A DNA stretch of 9,982 nt from Candidatus Hydrogenedentota bacterium (GCA_022706165.1 JAKJDA010000073.1:1-9982); one strand, 5' to 3'; shown: positions 1-7,302, numbered from the stretch's first letter. Translations and numbers: made by a program. Notes: a model not told the origin generated them from the sequence alone.

Positions 1-707
1 TTTCGCGCCCATTGCGCGCGCGCGGCGCGGAGACCATCGAATTTGCGACGGTCGCCATCGAGCCCGTTTCGGACGAAATCTCCTTCGGCGACCCCGAGAC
101 CTACGATTGGGTCGTCTTCACCAGCGCGAACGCCGTGCGGCAGTTCTTCGGGCTCTTGAAGCGGGCGGGCTGCGCGCCCGGCGCGTTTGCCCATGCGCGA
201 ATCGCCGCCGTCGGAACGGCGACGGCGAAATCCGTCCGAAAATACGGCCTGGACGTGTCGGTCATGCCGGAACGCTTCGTGGCCGAGGGGGTTGTCGCGT
301 CGATCGTTGCGGCGGAACCCGATCTTCGCGGAAAGCGTTTTCTATGGCCGCGCGGCGATTTGGCCCGGAGCGTTTTGCCTGATGCGTTGCGCGAACGGGG
401 AGGACGCGTCACCGAGCTTGTGGTCTACCGAACCGTCATGCCTGAAACGCCCGAAGGCCGCGCCGACGCGTTGACGGCGATCCGTCCCGACCTAGTTGTG
501 TTCACGAGTTCCTCGACCGCAGCCAACTTCTGCCGAATGCTTGGACCCGAACGCCTGCGCCGCATCAAGGAAACCGCCTCGTTCGCGGCCATTGGCCCCA
601 TCACGGCGCGTACGGCGATCGCCAACGGCTTGACCCTCGCGGTGCAGCCCGCAACGCACGACATCGCCGCTCTCATCGAGGCCATCGAGAAATGGGCGCG
701 AACCTAG
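1..707 (+). CDS. hemD: Uroporphyrinogen-III synthase, 5' end cut by window
   Basis: HemD cyclises hydroxymethylbilane to uroporphyrinogen III with inversion of ring D, in the cytoplasm, on the route to haem, sirohaem and cobalamin. The reading frame is open to the window edge (codons phased from base 3). It reads S-R-P-L before a TTG at 12, so the true start lies upstream and roughly 15-25 residues are missing. Counting from that TTG, family landmarks are DWVVFTSANAV (residues 32-42), the AVGTATA turn, a WPRGD-type loop followed by the 'L...G..V....VYRTV' strand, a second PDLVVFTSSST strand, and FAAIGPITARTA with a C-terminal HDIAALIEAI helix. These match the two-lobed HemD fold. The visible part alone (231 aa) is close to the full family length of about 250. 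It could instead be the C-terminal half of a CobA-HemD fusion, which only upstream sequence would show. It ends in TAG. Confidence 0.93.
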   Translation, partial: SRPLRARGAETIEFATVAIEPVSDEISFGDPETYDWVVFTSANAVRQFFGLLKRAGCAPGAFAHARIAAVGTATAKSVRKYGLDVSVMPERFVAEGVVASIVAAEPDLRGKRFLWPRGDLARSVLPDALRERGGRVTELVVYRTVMPETPEGRADALTAIRPDLVVFTSSSTAANFCRMLGPERLRRIKETASFAAIGPITARTAIANGLTLAVQPATHDIAALIEAIEKWART

Positions 708-779
708 ACATTTTCTTCTGCGTATCCAGCCATCCGACGCATCGAAAAATGACGCGCGCCCAAAGAGACGGCGCTTCCG

Positions 780-808
780 TTGAATCGGGCGGAGTCCTCG
801 GGTACCAT
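780..808 (+). promoter_or_regulatory. Possible sigma-70 promoter for the small lipoprotein gene
   Basis: TTGAAT (780-785) and TACCAT (803-808) are separated by exactly 17 bases; each hexamer matches the consensus at 4 of 6 positions. Transcription from it would start near 815 and leave a leader of about 108 nt. The match is modest in GC-rich DNA, and the gene could instead be read through from hemD, whose stop lies 215 nt upstream of the next start codon. Confidence 0.3.
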
Positions 809-812
809 CAAT

Positions 813-857
813 GGCGACAGAGAGACGCATCGCTCGCGGCGTCGGCGAGGCGTCGCC
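813..857 (+). other. Nested, mutually exclusive hairpins in the lipoprotein leader
   Basis: GGCGAC (813-818) can pair with GTCGCC (852-857) around an inner stem GACGC (824-828)/GCGTC (839-843). Alternatively GGCGA (844-848) pairs with TCGCC (853-857) over a GGCG tetraloop. The last option shares bases with the outer stem, so the two cannot coexist. No T-run follows, so this does not look like a standard terminator for hemD. It lies just downstream of the possible promoter and would be at the 5' end of the lipoprotein transcript. Confidence 0.3.
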
Positions 858-922
858 CGTAAGGAACCGTCCGGGATGTTGGCGGGCAGAAGACCGTTGA
901 CAGACCGCCGAAAGGAGTCGTC

Positions 923-1438
923 ATGCTCAAGAGAGTTGCCATTGTAGGCGTTTCGGTGTTGCTCTGCGCCTGTCAACGCACGCCCAATGAGGTTCTCAAC
1001 AAAGTCATGTACGACTTTGGCGTTGGCGAGAAGCCGGAGGGCTATGTTTCGCCGTCGGACAAACTGATGGAGCGGTTGCGCGGCGTGGGCGAAGCCGAGA
1101 TGAAACGCATGAACATGGCGGCGCGCCAGGGCGAGATCAAATTCCAAAGCGAGGGGAATCTGAAAGGCCAGTATTACCGCGAAGTGAAGAACTACGAAAG
1201 CTTCTCGCCCCTCGAGGCGACTGCCGGCACGCAAACCGCCGGGAGCGAACGCGGCTACTTCGGGTATATCCAGTTCCGCTACCACGTATACCAAAGCCCC
1301 AGGAAGTCCAATCGCACGGAGGCCGCGGCCGAGCCTGCCATCATCAAGACCGGCGTGACGGGCGCGGAAACATACCGGTATTCGTTCAGTTCGGGCGGGG
1401 CGTGGGATGGCCAGCCCGGCACGCCGGCGGATAAATGA
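923..1438 (+). CDS. Small lipoprotein of unknown function
   Basis: A 171-aa protein whose N-terminus is a lipoprotein signal: positively charged MLKR, a hydrophobic stretch to about residue 14, then a lipobox. The lipidated Cys is C17 (L-C-A-C) or C15 (V-L-L-C). The start is well supported, with AAAGGAG at 911-917 lying 5 nt before ATG. After the lipobox, residues 20-75 are polar and probably helical. Residues 80-125 alternate aromatic and polar residues (GQYYREVKNYESF, then GYFGYIQFRYHVY), suggesting beta strands. The tail is Gly/Ser/Pro-rich. I do not recognise the family. It should sit on a membrane facing the periplasm. It follows hemD on the same strand after a 215-nt gap and converges on the opp operon. 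A longer frame on the opposite strand covers the same DNA, but lacks these start and lipobox signals. Confidence 0.82.
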   Translation: MLKRVAIVGVSVLLCACQRTPNEVLNKVMYDFGVGEKPEGYVSPSDKLMERLRGVGEAEMKRMNMAARQGEIKFQSEGNLKGQYYREVKNYESFSPLEATAGTQTAGSERGYFGYIQFRYHVYQSPRKSNRTEAAAEPAIIKTGVTGAETYRYSFSSGGAWDGQPGTPADK

Positions 1439-1522
1439 CGCGGCTCCGTGCGCCCCATACAAGGGCGCGCGAAGGAAACACGCGTGCGGGACGCTGCCGA
1501 AAGACGCCGAACGTCAAGGAAA

Positions 1523-2139
1523 TCAATCCAACCGAAAACATGCCGCCTGATGGTGCGCGTTTATTGTTTCCAGCGATGGAGGCTGGGTGCGGCATTCGGA
1601 CCCGGCCTTCGGGCAACGCGGATGAAACGGGCATCCTGCCGGCGGACATAGCGGCGAGGGCGGCTCGCCTTCAAGAGATAGGCGCTGACGGCTGCGCGCG
1701 CGCCGGGGATCGGCAATGGGCGCGGCTTGAATGAGGGTCTGCGTGTACGGATGAAGCGGATGCGCGAAAACGTCCAACGCCGGGCCGGCTTCCACGATCT
1801 TGCCGAGATACATCACCGCAACGTGGTGGGCGATATGCTTCACAACGCTGAGATCGTGCGCGATGAACAGCAACGTCAGCCCGTCTTCGCGGCCCAAGCG
1901 CGCGAACAGATTCAACACCTGCGCTTGCACCGATACATCGAGTGCTGACACAGGCTCGTCCGCGCAACGGTCGATTTGCCACACCCGGATTCACCGACAG
2001 CGCCAAGGATTCCGCCTCGTGCGATGTCGAACGACACGCCCTCGACCGCCTTCACCACGCCCGTGCTCCTAGCGAAGAAGCCGTCGCGCGTGGGATAGTG
2101 GACGCACAAATCGCGCACTCACAATCGCGGACCGCTCAT
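1523..2139 (-). pseudogene. oppF: Peptide ABC transporter second ATPase, broken (oppF/dppF-like)
   Basis: In this family OppF pairs with OppD to power peptide uptake. The natural ATG (2137-2139) overlaps the oppD stop as ATGA, as expected in an operon. Reading on gives M-S-G-P-R-L, then TGA at 2119-2121 (codon 7). A GTG follows immediately at 2118, so translation could restart there. The N-terminal part has an intact Walker [10 protein letters not shown]. At about 1960-1963 the sequence jumps into another frame and continues with [16 protein letters not shown], the H-loop region FIAHDLSVV, the HPYT segment and the Cys-rich GCPFHPRC tail, ending in TGA. The Q-loop, helical subdomain and ABC signature are all missing. 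By comparison with neighbouring oppD about 120-130 codons are gone, leaving roughly 206 codons where about 325 are usual. It cannot make a working ATPase as written. An assembly mis-join is the main alternative to true gene decay. Confidence 0.88.
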
Positions 2140-3107
2140 AAATCGCCCGTCTGTACGCGCGTGCATGCGCTGCAATGCCCCGGCCGCACTTCCTGTAGTG
2201 AGACCGGCGCCCGGCAGACTTCTGTCGCGTGCTCACAGCGAGGCGCGAAGGGACAGCCCGCAATCGGCGCGATGAGATCGGGGGGGCGACCGGGTATCGT
2301 GTAGAGCGATTCGCCGCGGGCATGGGCCGCTGGCAATGACCGCATCAATGCGCGCGTGTAAGGATGCTGCGGCGCGGTGAATAACGCCTCGACGCGTGCG
2401 GATTCGACAATTTGCCCCGCGTACATCACGGCCACGCGATCGCACGTCTCCGCAACGACGCCGAGGTCATGCGTGACGAGAATGACCGCCATGCCCATTT
2501 CGCGTTGGCGCGCTTTGATGAGGTCGAGGATTTGCGCCTGCACCGTGACATCGAGTGCAGTCGTGGGCTCGTCGGCGATGAGCAAACGCGGATGCGCGAT
2601 CAACGCCGCCGCGATCATCACGCGTTGCCGCATGCCGCCGGAGAACTCGTGGGGATATGCATCGAGCCGCGATGCGGCGTCGGGTATGCCCACGGATTCG
2701 AGGGCCTCGATGGCGCGCGCGCGCGCGTCTGTGCGCGAACAACGTTCATGCACCACCAGCGCCTCGGCCACCTGTGCGCCGGTGGTCATGCAGGGATTCA
2801 GCGCGGTCATCGGGTCCTGAAACACCATCGCGATGTCCTTGCCACGCACGCGTCGCAAGTCCTGCATCGAGCAGTGCAGCAAATCCTGTCCATCAAACAG
2901 CGCTACGCCACTCTCGACCTTCGCGGGCGGCGTCGGCAACAATCCCAGCAGCGACAAGCACGTCACCGTCTTGCCACACCCCGATTCGCCCACAATCCCA
3001 AGCGTCTCCCCCGCCTCCACCACAAACGACACCCCTCCCACCGCGCGAACAACGCCCGCGCGGGTGTGGAAATAGGTCCGCAGATTCTCAACGGTCAGTA
3101 GCGACAT
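2136..3107 (-). CDS. oppD: Peptide ABC transporter ATP-binding protein OppD/DppD
   Basis: A complete 323-aa ATPase subunit at the inner face of the cytoplasmic membrane, which drives uptake of oligo- or dipeptides. It has every nucleotide-binding element: Walker A GESGCGKT (40-47), Q-loop MVFQDP (Q97), signature FSGGM (155-159), Walker B LLIADE (175-180), D-loop ALD and H-loop His213. After that come the HPYTRAL segment and the Cys-rich tail GCPFAPRC...C that marks the oligopeptide/dipeptide branch. It ends by overlapping the start of the broken oppF by 4 nt. Upstream, the 20 nt before its ATG are AT-rich and contain no Shine-Dalgarno, unlike the other genes here. A DUF4145-type gene and a short repeat separate it from oppC. 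Its usual partner OppF is defective, so the pair may not work unless OppD acts as a homodimer or with an ATPase encoded elsewhere. The peptide size preference (opp or dpp) cannot be read from sequence. Confidence 0.95.
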   Translation of the reverse strand: MSLLTVENLRTYFHTRAGVVRAVGGVSFVVEAGETLGIVGESGCGKTVTCLSLLGLLPTPPAKVESGVALFDGQDLLHCSMQDLRRVRGKDIAMVFQDPMTALNPCMTTGAQVAEALVVHERCSRTDARARAIEALESVGIPDAASRLDAYPHEFSGGMRQRVMIAAALIAHPRLLIADEPTTALDVTVQAQILDLIKARQREMGMAVILVTHDLGVVAETCDRVAVMYAGQIVESARVEALFTAPQHPYTRALMRSLPAAHARGESLYTIPGRPPDLIAPIAGCPFAPRCEHATEVCRAPVSLQEVRPGHCSACTRVQTGDL

Positions 3108-3130
3108 AAATACACTTTAAGAAATTGAAC

Positions 3131-3160
3131 CACAGATACACACAGATAGACACAGATGAA
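3131..3160. repeat. Three tandem CACAGATNNA units
   Basis: Bases 3131-3140, 3141-3150 and 3151-3160 each read CACAGAT plus three bases ending in A (ACA, AGA, GAA): three head-to-tail 10-bp units. They lie in the gap between the DUF4145-type gene and oppD, where the DNA is AT-rich. From memory, similar ACACAGAT-type short repeats occur between genes in many environmental bacterial genomes. I cannot verify copy number in this genome. Confidence 0.7.
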
Positions 3161-3166
3161 GAATCG

Positions 3167-3847
3167 TTAAGTCTTGTCGTTCGGATTCAGTTTTCCTTTT
3201 GTTCTTTCTGCTTTTTGCCTGGGGGGCAAAGAATGTTGGTTTAGCCTCTCGGCCCTCTCTGCGTTTGCATAGACACACTCCATAATATGCTCTGCAATAT
3301 CCAGCAAAAGAAGCGCCTCTTCCCTTGATGGGTCATATCCTCTGTGTGTTGCAGCATGCCCAACTTCAAAGGCCTTCACCAGAAGGTCGAAATCGGATTT
3401 TGAGATGAAGTTCATATCCAAAAAAGAACGGAGATTCTCCCTGAAAGTCCCGCAGTCTCCGTTCTTATGGATCATGATGCGTTCAAGGAGAGACCTTATC
3501 CCCATGACCACAAGACGATAGAGATGGCTCGGAAGTGCGGTATATATTTCGTTCAAAAGAGAGTTGACGTCTCTCTCTAGCGGAAGAGAGAATATTCGTT
3601 CTGGCCTTTGTCTGGTTTCTTCCGGGGGATATCGATTGTGAGCCCACTCACTAAAGGGCATCGATGTCATGTCATGGAGCAACGCTACTGACTGACACCC
3701 ACAGCACTTGACCAAAATATACTCATCGCGCCTATGCTCGAAATCACCAGGCGCAAATTCCTCGTATCTCTCTACTATTTCGCGATGCAAAACTTCGTGA
3801 TCGCGCTGACCAAAGCAACCGTTGCAGTGCGTTCTTATCGTTTTCAC
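3167..3847 (-). CDS. DUF4145-like protein inserted in the opp operon
   Basis: A 226-aa soluble protein. The N-terminus carries two Cys pairs, C8-x2-C11 and C48-x2-C51 (the latter read C-C-G-C), which look like a zinc ribbon. Residues about 105-195 have the DUF4145 pattern: a helix with RSLLERIM, then a helical stretch with FRENLRSFLD, and the hallmark GHAATHRGYDPSREEAL before a final helix. The biochemical function of DUF4145 is not known; members occur alone, or near restriction and other defence genes. The tail (about 200-226) is charged and probably disordered. The start is GTG (3845-3847), 26 nt after the oppC stop, with only a distant AGGA as possible ribosome site. Base composition is visibly more A/T-rich than the GC-rich opp genes on both sides, and the gene splits a normally contiguous operon, so I infer it was acquired horizontally. 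No transposase or target duplication is visible. Confidence 0.85.
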   Translation of the reverse strand: MKTIRTHCNGCFGQRDHEVLHREIVERYEEFAPGDFEHRRDEYILVKCCGCQSVALLHDMTSMPFSEWAHNRYPPEETRQRPERIFSLPLERDVNSLLNEIYTALPSHLYRLVVMGIRSLLERIMIHKNGDCGTFRENLRSFLDMNFISKSDFDLLVKAFEVGHAATHRGYDPSREEALLLLDIAEHIMECVYANAERAERLNQHSLPPRQKAERTKGKLNPNDKT

Positions 3848-3873
3848 AGTGAGTCTTTCGTCGTCCTACTACT

Positions 3874-4749
3874 CTAATCCCCGGACCGTTTCGGGTCCAA
3901 TGCGTCGCGGAGTCCGTCGCCGAGGAAGTTCAGGGCGAAGAGGGTAACGGACAGCGCGACGCTCGGGAAAATCAGCAACCACGGATATTCCTCCATGGTC
4001 TCGACGCCTTCCTTTATCAAAATGCCCCAAGAACTCATGGGCGCTTGCACGCCGAGTCCGAGAAAACTGAGGAACGCTTCGAGCAGCATGACGTTCGGCA
4101 CGGTCAGCGTCGCGTAGACGATGATGGGCCCGAGCGTGTTGGGCACGATGTGGCACGCGAGAATTCGGCTTCGCGACAGGCCAAGTGCGTAGGCGGCTTC
4201 GATGAATTCTTTTTGCTTGAGCGAACGAACTTGTCCGCGCACGATCCGCGCCATGGTGAGCCATTCGACCGCGCCAATCGCCGCGAAGAGCAGCACGAGA
4301 CTCCTGCCGAAAAATACGGTGAGGATGATGACAAACACCGTGAACGGCAGCGCGTAGAGGATATCCACGATACGCATGAGGCACGCATCCGTGCGGCCTC
4401 CGGCGTAGCCCGCAAAGGCCCCGTAGGACACGCCAATGATCAATGCCACCGCGGTCGCAACGAACCCAACCAACAGCGAGATACGTCCGCCGTAGAGAAT
4501 GCGCGTGAAGAGGTCGCGGCCCAGTTGATCGGTTCCGAGCCAATGTTGCGCGCTGGGCGCGGCGGCGCCGAGTGCGCGGTCCTGCGCATCGTACGCATAC
4601 GGGGCAATCCACGGCGTTGCGAGGGCGAAGGCAGCCTGCATCAATAGAATCACAAGCCCGGCGACGGCAAGGCGATTCTTGCAAAGCCTGCGCCATGCAT
4701 CCTGCCAGAGCGAGACGCCCGGTTGTATGGCGTGATCACGCACCGTCAT
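3874..4749 (-). CDS. oppC: Peptide ABC transporter permease OppC/DppC
   Basis: A 291-aa inner-membrane permease, one of the two subunits forming the peptide channel. It shows the OppC-specific layout: a cytoplasmic N-tail, a first membrane helix (about 28-50), then the periplasmic HWLGTDQLGRDLFTR motif (69-83). The transport domain follows with about five more helices. The ATPase-contacting EAA loop is EAAYALGLSRSRILACHIVPN, near 184-204. It ends with the family closing motif NFLGDGLRDALDP (274-286). Length is normal. Its ATG (4747-4749) lies inside the end of oppB, a 14-nt overlap, so its translation is probably coupled. The stop is TAG at 3874. Downstream, the expected oppD is displaced by about 770 bp carrying the DUF4145-type gene and a repeat. 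Confidence 0.95.
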   Translation of the reverse strand: MTVRDHAIQPGVSLWQDAWRRLCKNRLAVAGLVILLMQAAFALATPWIAPYAYDAQDRALGAAAPSAQHWLGTDQLGRDLFTRILYGGRISLLVGFVATAVALIIGVSYGAFAGYAGGRTDACLMRIVDILYALPFTVFVIILTVFFGRSLVLLFAAIGAVEWLTMARIVRGQVRSLKQKEFIEAAYALGLSRSRILACHIVPNTLGPIIVYATLTVPNVMLLEAFLSFLGLGVQAPMSSWGILIKEGVETMEEYPWLLIFPSVALSVTLFALNFLGDGLRDALDPKRSGD

Positions 4750-5659
4750 GTCGCACCCTCGGGTCGAGCCATGCCTGCGCGAGGTCGACCAACAAATTAA
4801 ACAGGAGGATCAACGTCGCGTAGAAGAGAACGGTCCCGATGATCATCGTATAATCGCGGTTGAACGCGGCCTGAACGAATTCACGCCCCAGCCCCGGCAC
4901 GCGAAAAATCGTCTCGACCGCGAAAGACCCCGTCAGCAATCCCGCCGCCGCAGGACCGAGAAACGCGACTACCGGCTGCAGCCCGTTGCGCAGGCCATGC
5001 CGCACCACAATGCGCGCCTCCGACAACCCCCGCGCGCGTGCCGTGCGAATGAAATCTTGCGCAAGGACATCGAGCATGCCGCCGCGCGTCAATCGCGCAA
5101 TGTACGCGGCATACATCGCGCCGAGCGTGATCGACGGCAAGACTTTGCAGGCCGCCGAGTCCCAACCCGATACGGGCAACCAGCGCAACCATAGTGCGAA
5201 CACGAGGACAAGCAGCGGCCCCAGCACGAAGTTCGGAATGCAGATACCCGCCATGGCGAAAGACATTGCGGCGTGATCGCGGATACTGTTGGGACGTGTC
5301 GACGCGAGCACCCCCGCGACAAGGCCAATAGTCAACGCGACGACAAGGGCGTAGGCGCCAAGTTCCAGCGAGATCGGAAAACGCAACACGATCCATTCGC
5401 TGACGCTGCGGCTGGGGTTCTTGAACGACGGACCAAGATCACCGTGCAGCAAGGCGACCATGTAATCGCGATATTGCACCGCGAGCGGCGCGTCGAGGTG
5501 GTATTGCGCGTCGAGTTGCGCGCGGACTTCCGCCGAAACCGCCCGCTCACTGTCGAACGGCCCTCCCGGCGCGAGGCGCACGAGGAAGAACGTTGCCGTG
5601 GCGATGACGAAGAGCACCGGGATGAATTGCAGCAGGCGTCTCGCGACAAACGCTATCAT
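4736..5659 (-). CDS. oppB: Peptide ABC transporter permease OppB/DppB
   Basis: A 307-aa inner-membrane permease that pairs with OppC. The first membrane helix (about 8-28) is followed by the family's RLAPGGPF motif (28-35) and a periplasmic segment with YHLDAPLAVQY and GDLGPSF. The permease domain with about five helices starts near 95. The EAA-type cytoplasmic loop is RTARARGLSEARIVVRHGLRN (205-225). In place of the usual initial E-A-A it has T-A-R, common in OppB proteins. The closing motif is LVDLAQAWLDPRVR (290-303). Length is typical. Its ATG overlaps the oppA stop as ATGA and its end overlaps oppC, so oppA-oppB-oppC form one tightly coupled unit. Confidence 0.95.
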   Translation of the reverse strand: MIAFVARRLLQFIPVLFVIATATFFLVRLAPGGPFDSERAVSAEVRAQLDAQYHLDAPLAVQYRDYMVALLHGDLGPSFKNPSRSVSEWIVLRFPISLELGAYALVVALTIGLVAGVLASTRPNSIRDHAAMSFAMAGICIPNFVLGPLLVLVFALWLRWLPVSGWDSAACKVLPSITLGAMYAAYIARLTRGGMLDVLAQDFIRTARARGLSEARIVVRHGLRNGLQPVVAFLGPAAAGLLTGSFAVETIFRVPGLGREFVQAAFNRDYTMIIGTVLFYATLILLFNLLVDLAQAWLDPRVRHDGA

Positions 5660-7302
5660 GACGCCCCGAGCGAGAGGTTCTTATACAACACGTACCCCAG
5701 AATATTCGGCTCCCATCCTTTCAGGGCCGGCGACTTCAGGAACTTGCGCGTGTATGTGTACACGGGGATGATCGGCGCTTCGTCGAGCAGGATCCCCTCG
5801 GCCTCGTTGAGCAGGCGATTGCGTTCACCGGCATCCGCGGCTCGCTGCGCTTGCGCGATGAGCGCGTCATAGCGCGGCGACGACCAGCCCGTGCGGTTGT
5901 TGCCGCCGCCCGTCAGGAAGCATTCGAGAAAGTTGATGGGATCGAGCACGTCGCCCACCCACGCCGAACGCGCCATCTGGTAATCAAGGGCGTTCATCGA
6001 CGACAAGTAGACCTTCCAGTCTTGATTGAGCAAGGTCACCATCACGCCCAGCTCCTTCTTCCACATTTCGGCTGCGGCCTCGGCGATCAGCTTGTGGTTC
6101 TCGCTGGTGTTGTATAGCAGTTCGACCGGCGGCAGGCCTTGTCCGTTCGGGAAGCCCGCTTCCGCGAGCAGCTTGCGCGCTTGATCGGGATCGTAGGGCA
6201 TTGCGTTCGCGGAGGTGTAGCCCGCGGTGTCGGGCGGAACGAACGACGAAGCCGCGCGTTCGCCGCCTTTCGTCACGTTCTGCACGATCTCGTCGCGATT
6301 CAGCGCGAGCGCAAAGGCCTTGCGCACCCGCGCGTCGGTGAACGGCGGTTTCGTGACGTTGAACCGGTAGAAATAGGTGCCCAGATAGGGATGAATCACC
6401 AGCGCGGCGGAGTTCTCGCGTTGATACACGGGTATCTTGCCGATCGGCATGTCGCCCGTGATGTGCAGGTCGCCCGAACGGAAACTGCGCTCCTCCGTCT
6501 GAAGATCCTCCATCGGGTAGAAGCGCACCGCGTTGAGCTTCACCGAGGTCGCGTCCCAATAGTGTTCGTTTTTTGCGACGACGATCACCTGCCCCGGTTT
6601 CCACTCAGTCAGTTTGAACGGACCGTTGCTCGCCAATTCACCGGGCCGCGTCCAACCGCTGTTGCGCACGTCGATCGCGCCGTGCTTTTCGATACTCGCT
6701 CGCTTCACGGGGAACCACGACGAATGCACCTGCATCGACAACAGACTTGGCGTCGGATGGGCGAGCGTGACCTGCAAGGCGTAGTCGTCAAGCGCCTTCG
6801 CGCCAACCTGCGAAAAGTCCGTAAGCGCACCCTCGTTGAACTCTTTCGCGTTCTGGATGCAATGCAACATGTACGCGTACTCGGCGGCGAGTTTTGGGGA
6901 AAGAATGCGCCGCCACGCATACACAAAATCCTGCGCCGTGACCGGGCTGCCATCGCTCCACCGTGCGTCCTTCCTCAGCGTGAAGGTGTACACGAGTTGA
7001 TCGTCGGAGACTGTCCACGATTCGGCGACCCCCGGTTTTGGTTCGAGCGTTTTGGGGTCGAGCGTGGTCAGCCCTTCGAACAACGACAGCAAAATGCGGT
7101 GCTCCGGCACGCCCGTGACGAGATGCGGATCCAATTCCTGCGGCTCCGCGTCGTTGCCGATATGCAACACGCCGTCGCGCGTCCCCTGCTGCACGCGCGT
7201 CCCCTGCTGCACGCGCGTCTCCCGGGCGCCGCACCCGGCGAGCGGGAAGACCAGCAAAATCAGAAACGCCGCCCACGCCGATCGTCTGCATCGCATATGC
7301 AC
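5656..7302 (-). CDS. oppA: Peptide-binding lipoprotein of the transporter, OppA/MppA-like
   Basis: A 548-aa extracytoplasmic solute-binding protein of family 5, which captures peptides and delivers them to OppBC. The N-terminus is a lipoprotein signal: Arg-rich start, hydrophobic core (about 9-20), lipobox LAGC with Cys24. The residue after the Cys is Gly, not the Asp inner-membrane retention signal. Family blocks include AEPQELDPHLVTG, EGLTTLDP, VAESWTVSDD, the LRKDARWSDGSPVTAQDFVYAW block, SNGPFKLTEW and RVRKAFALALNRDEIV. These match OppA/MppA more than nickel or dipeptide binders. The start is GTG at 7300-7302, chosen because a strong GGAGGAGGAA (7311-7320) lies 8 nt upstream; an ATG two codons later is possible. 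The linker after the lipobox has a perfect 18-bp duplication giving R-V-Q-Q-G-T twice. First gene of the operon. Confidence 0.95.
   Translation of the reverse strand: MHMRCRRSAWAAFLILLVFPLAGCGARETRVQQGTRVQQGTRDGVLHIGNDAEPQELDPHLVTGVPEHRILLSLFEGLTTLDPKTLEPKPGVAESWTVSDDQLVYTFTLRKDARWSDGSPVTAQDFVYAWRRILSPKLAAEYAYMLHCIQNAKEFNEGALTDFSQVGAKALDDYALQVTLAHPTPSLLSMQVHSSWFPVKRASIEKHGAIDVRNSGWTRPGELASNGPFKLTEWKPGQVIVVAKNEHYWDATSVKLNAVRFYPMEDLQTEERSFRSGDLHITGDMPIGKIPVYQRENSAALVIHPYLGTYFYRFNVTKPPFTDARVRKAFALALNRDEIVQNVTKGGERAASSFVPPDTAGYTSANAMPYDPDQARKLLAEAGFPNGQGLPPVELLYNTSENHKLIAEAAAEMWKKELGVMVTLLNQDWKVYLSSMNALDYQMARSAWVGDVLDPINFLECFLTGGGNNRTGWSSPRYDALIAQAQRAADAGERNRLLNEAEGILLDEAPIIPVYTYTRKFLKSPALKGWEPNILGYVLYKNLSLGAS
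7176..7219. repeat. 18-bp tandem repeat inside oppA, about 2.4 copies
   Basis: The unit CGCGCGTCCCCTGCTGCA occurs at 7176-7193 and again without change at 7194-7211, with a partial third copy to 7219. Being 18 bp it keeps the frame and adds one six-residue unit to the flexible linker just after the lipidated Cys of OppA. The lack of any difference between copies points to a recent duplication, probably by replication slippage. Confidence 0.9.

Noticed and set aside
897..902. Perfect TTGACA -35 box just before the lipoprotein gene
   Set aside because: The -10 position 17 bp on would fall on the start codon and reads GTCATG, so it cannot drive this gene.
704..1462. 252-codon open frame on the minus strand opposite the small lipoprotein
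   Set aside because: Longer than the plus-strand gene but with no ribosome site or recognisable protein pattern; the plus frame has a strong Shine-Dalgarno and a lipobox.
2119..2121. TGA in oppF read as selenocysteine or a recoded sense codon
   Set aside because: Other genes in the window end in TGA, no selenocysteine element is seen, and the position is not a Cys in this family; a nonsense mutation fits better.
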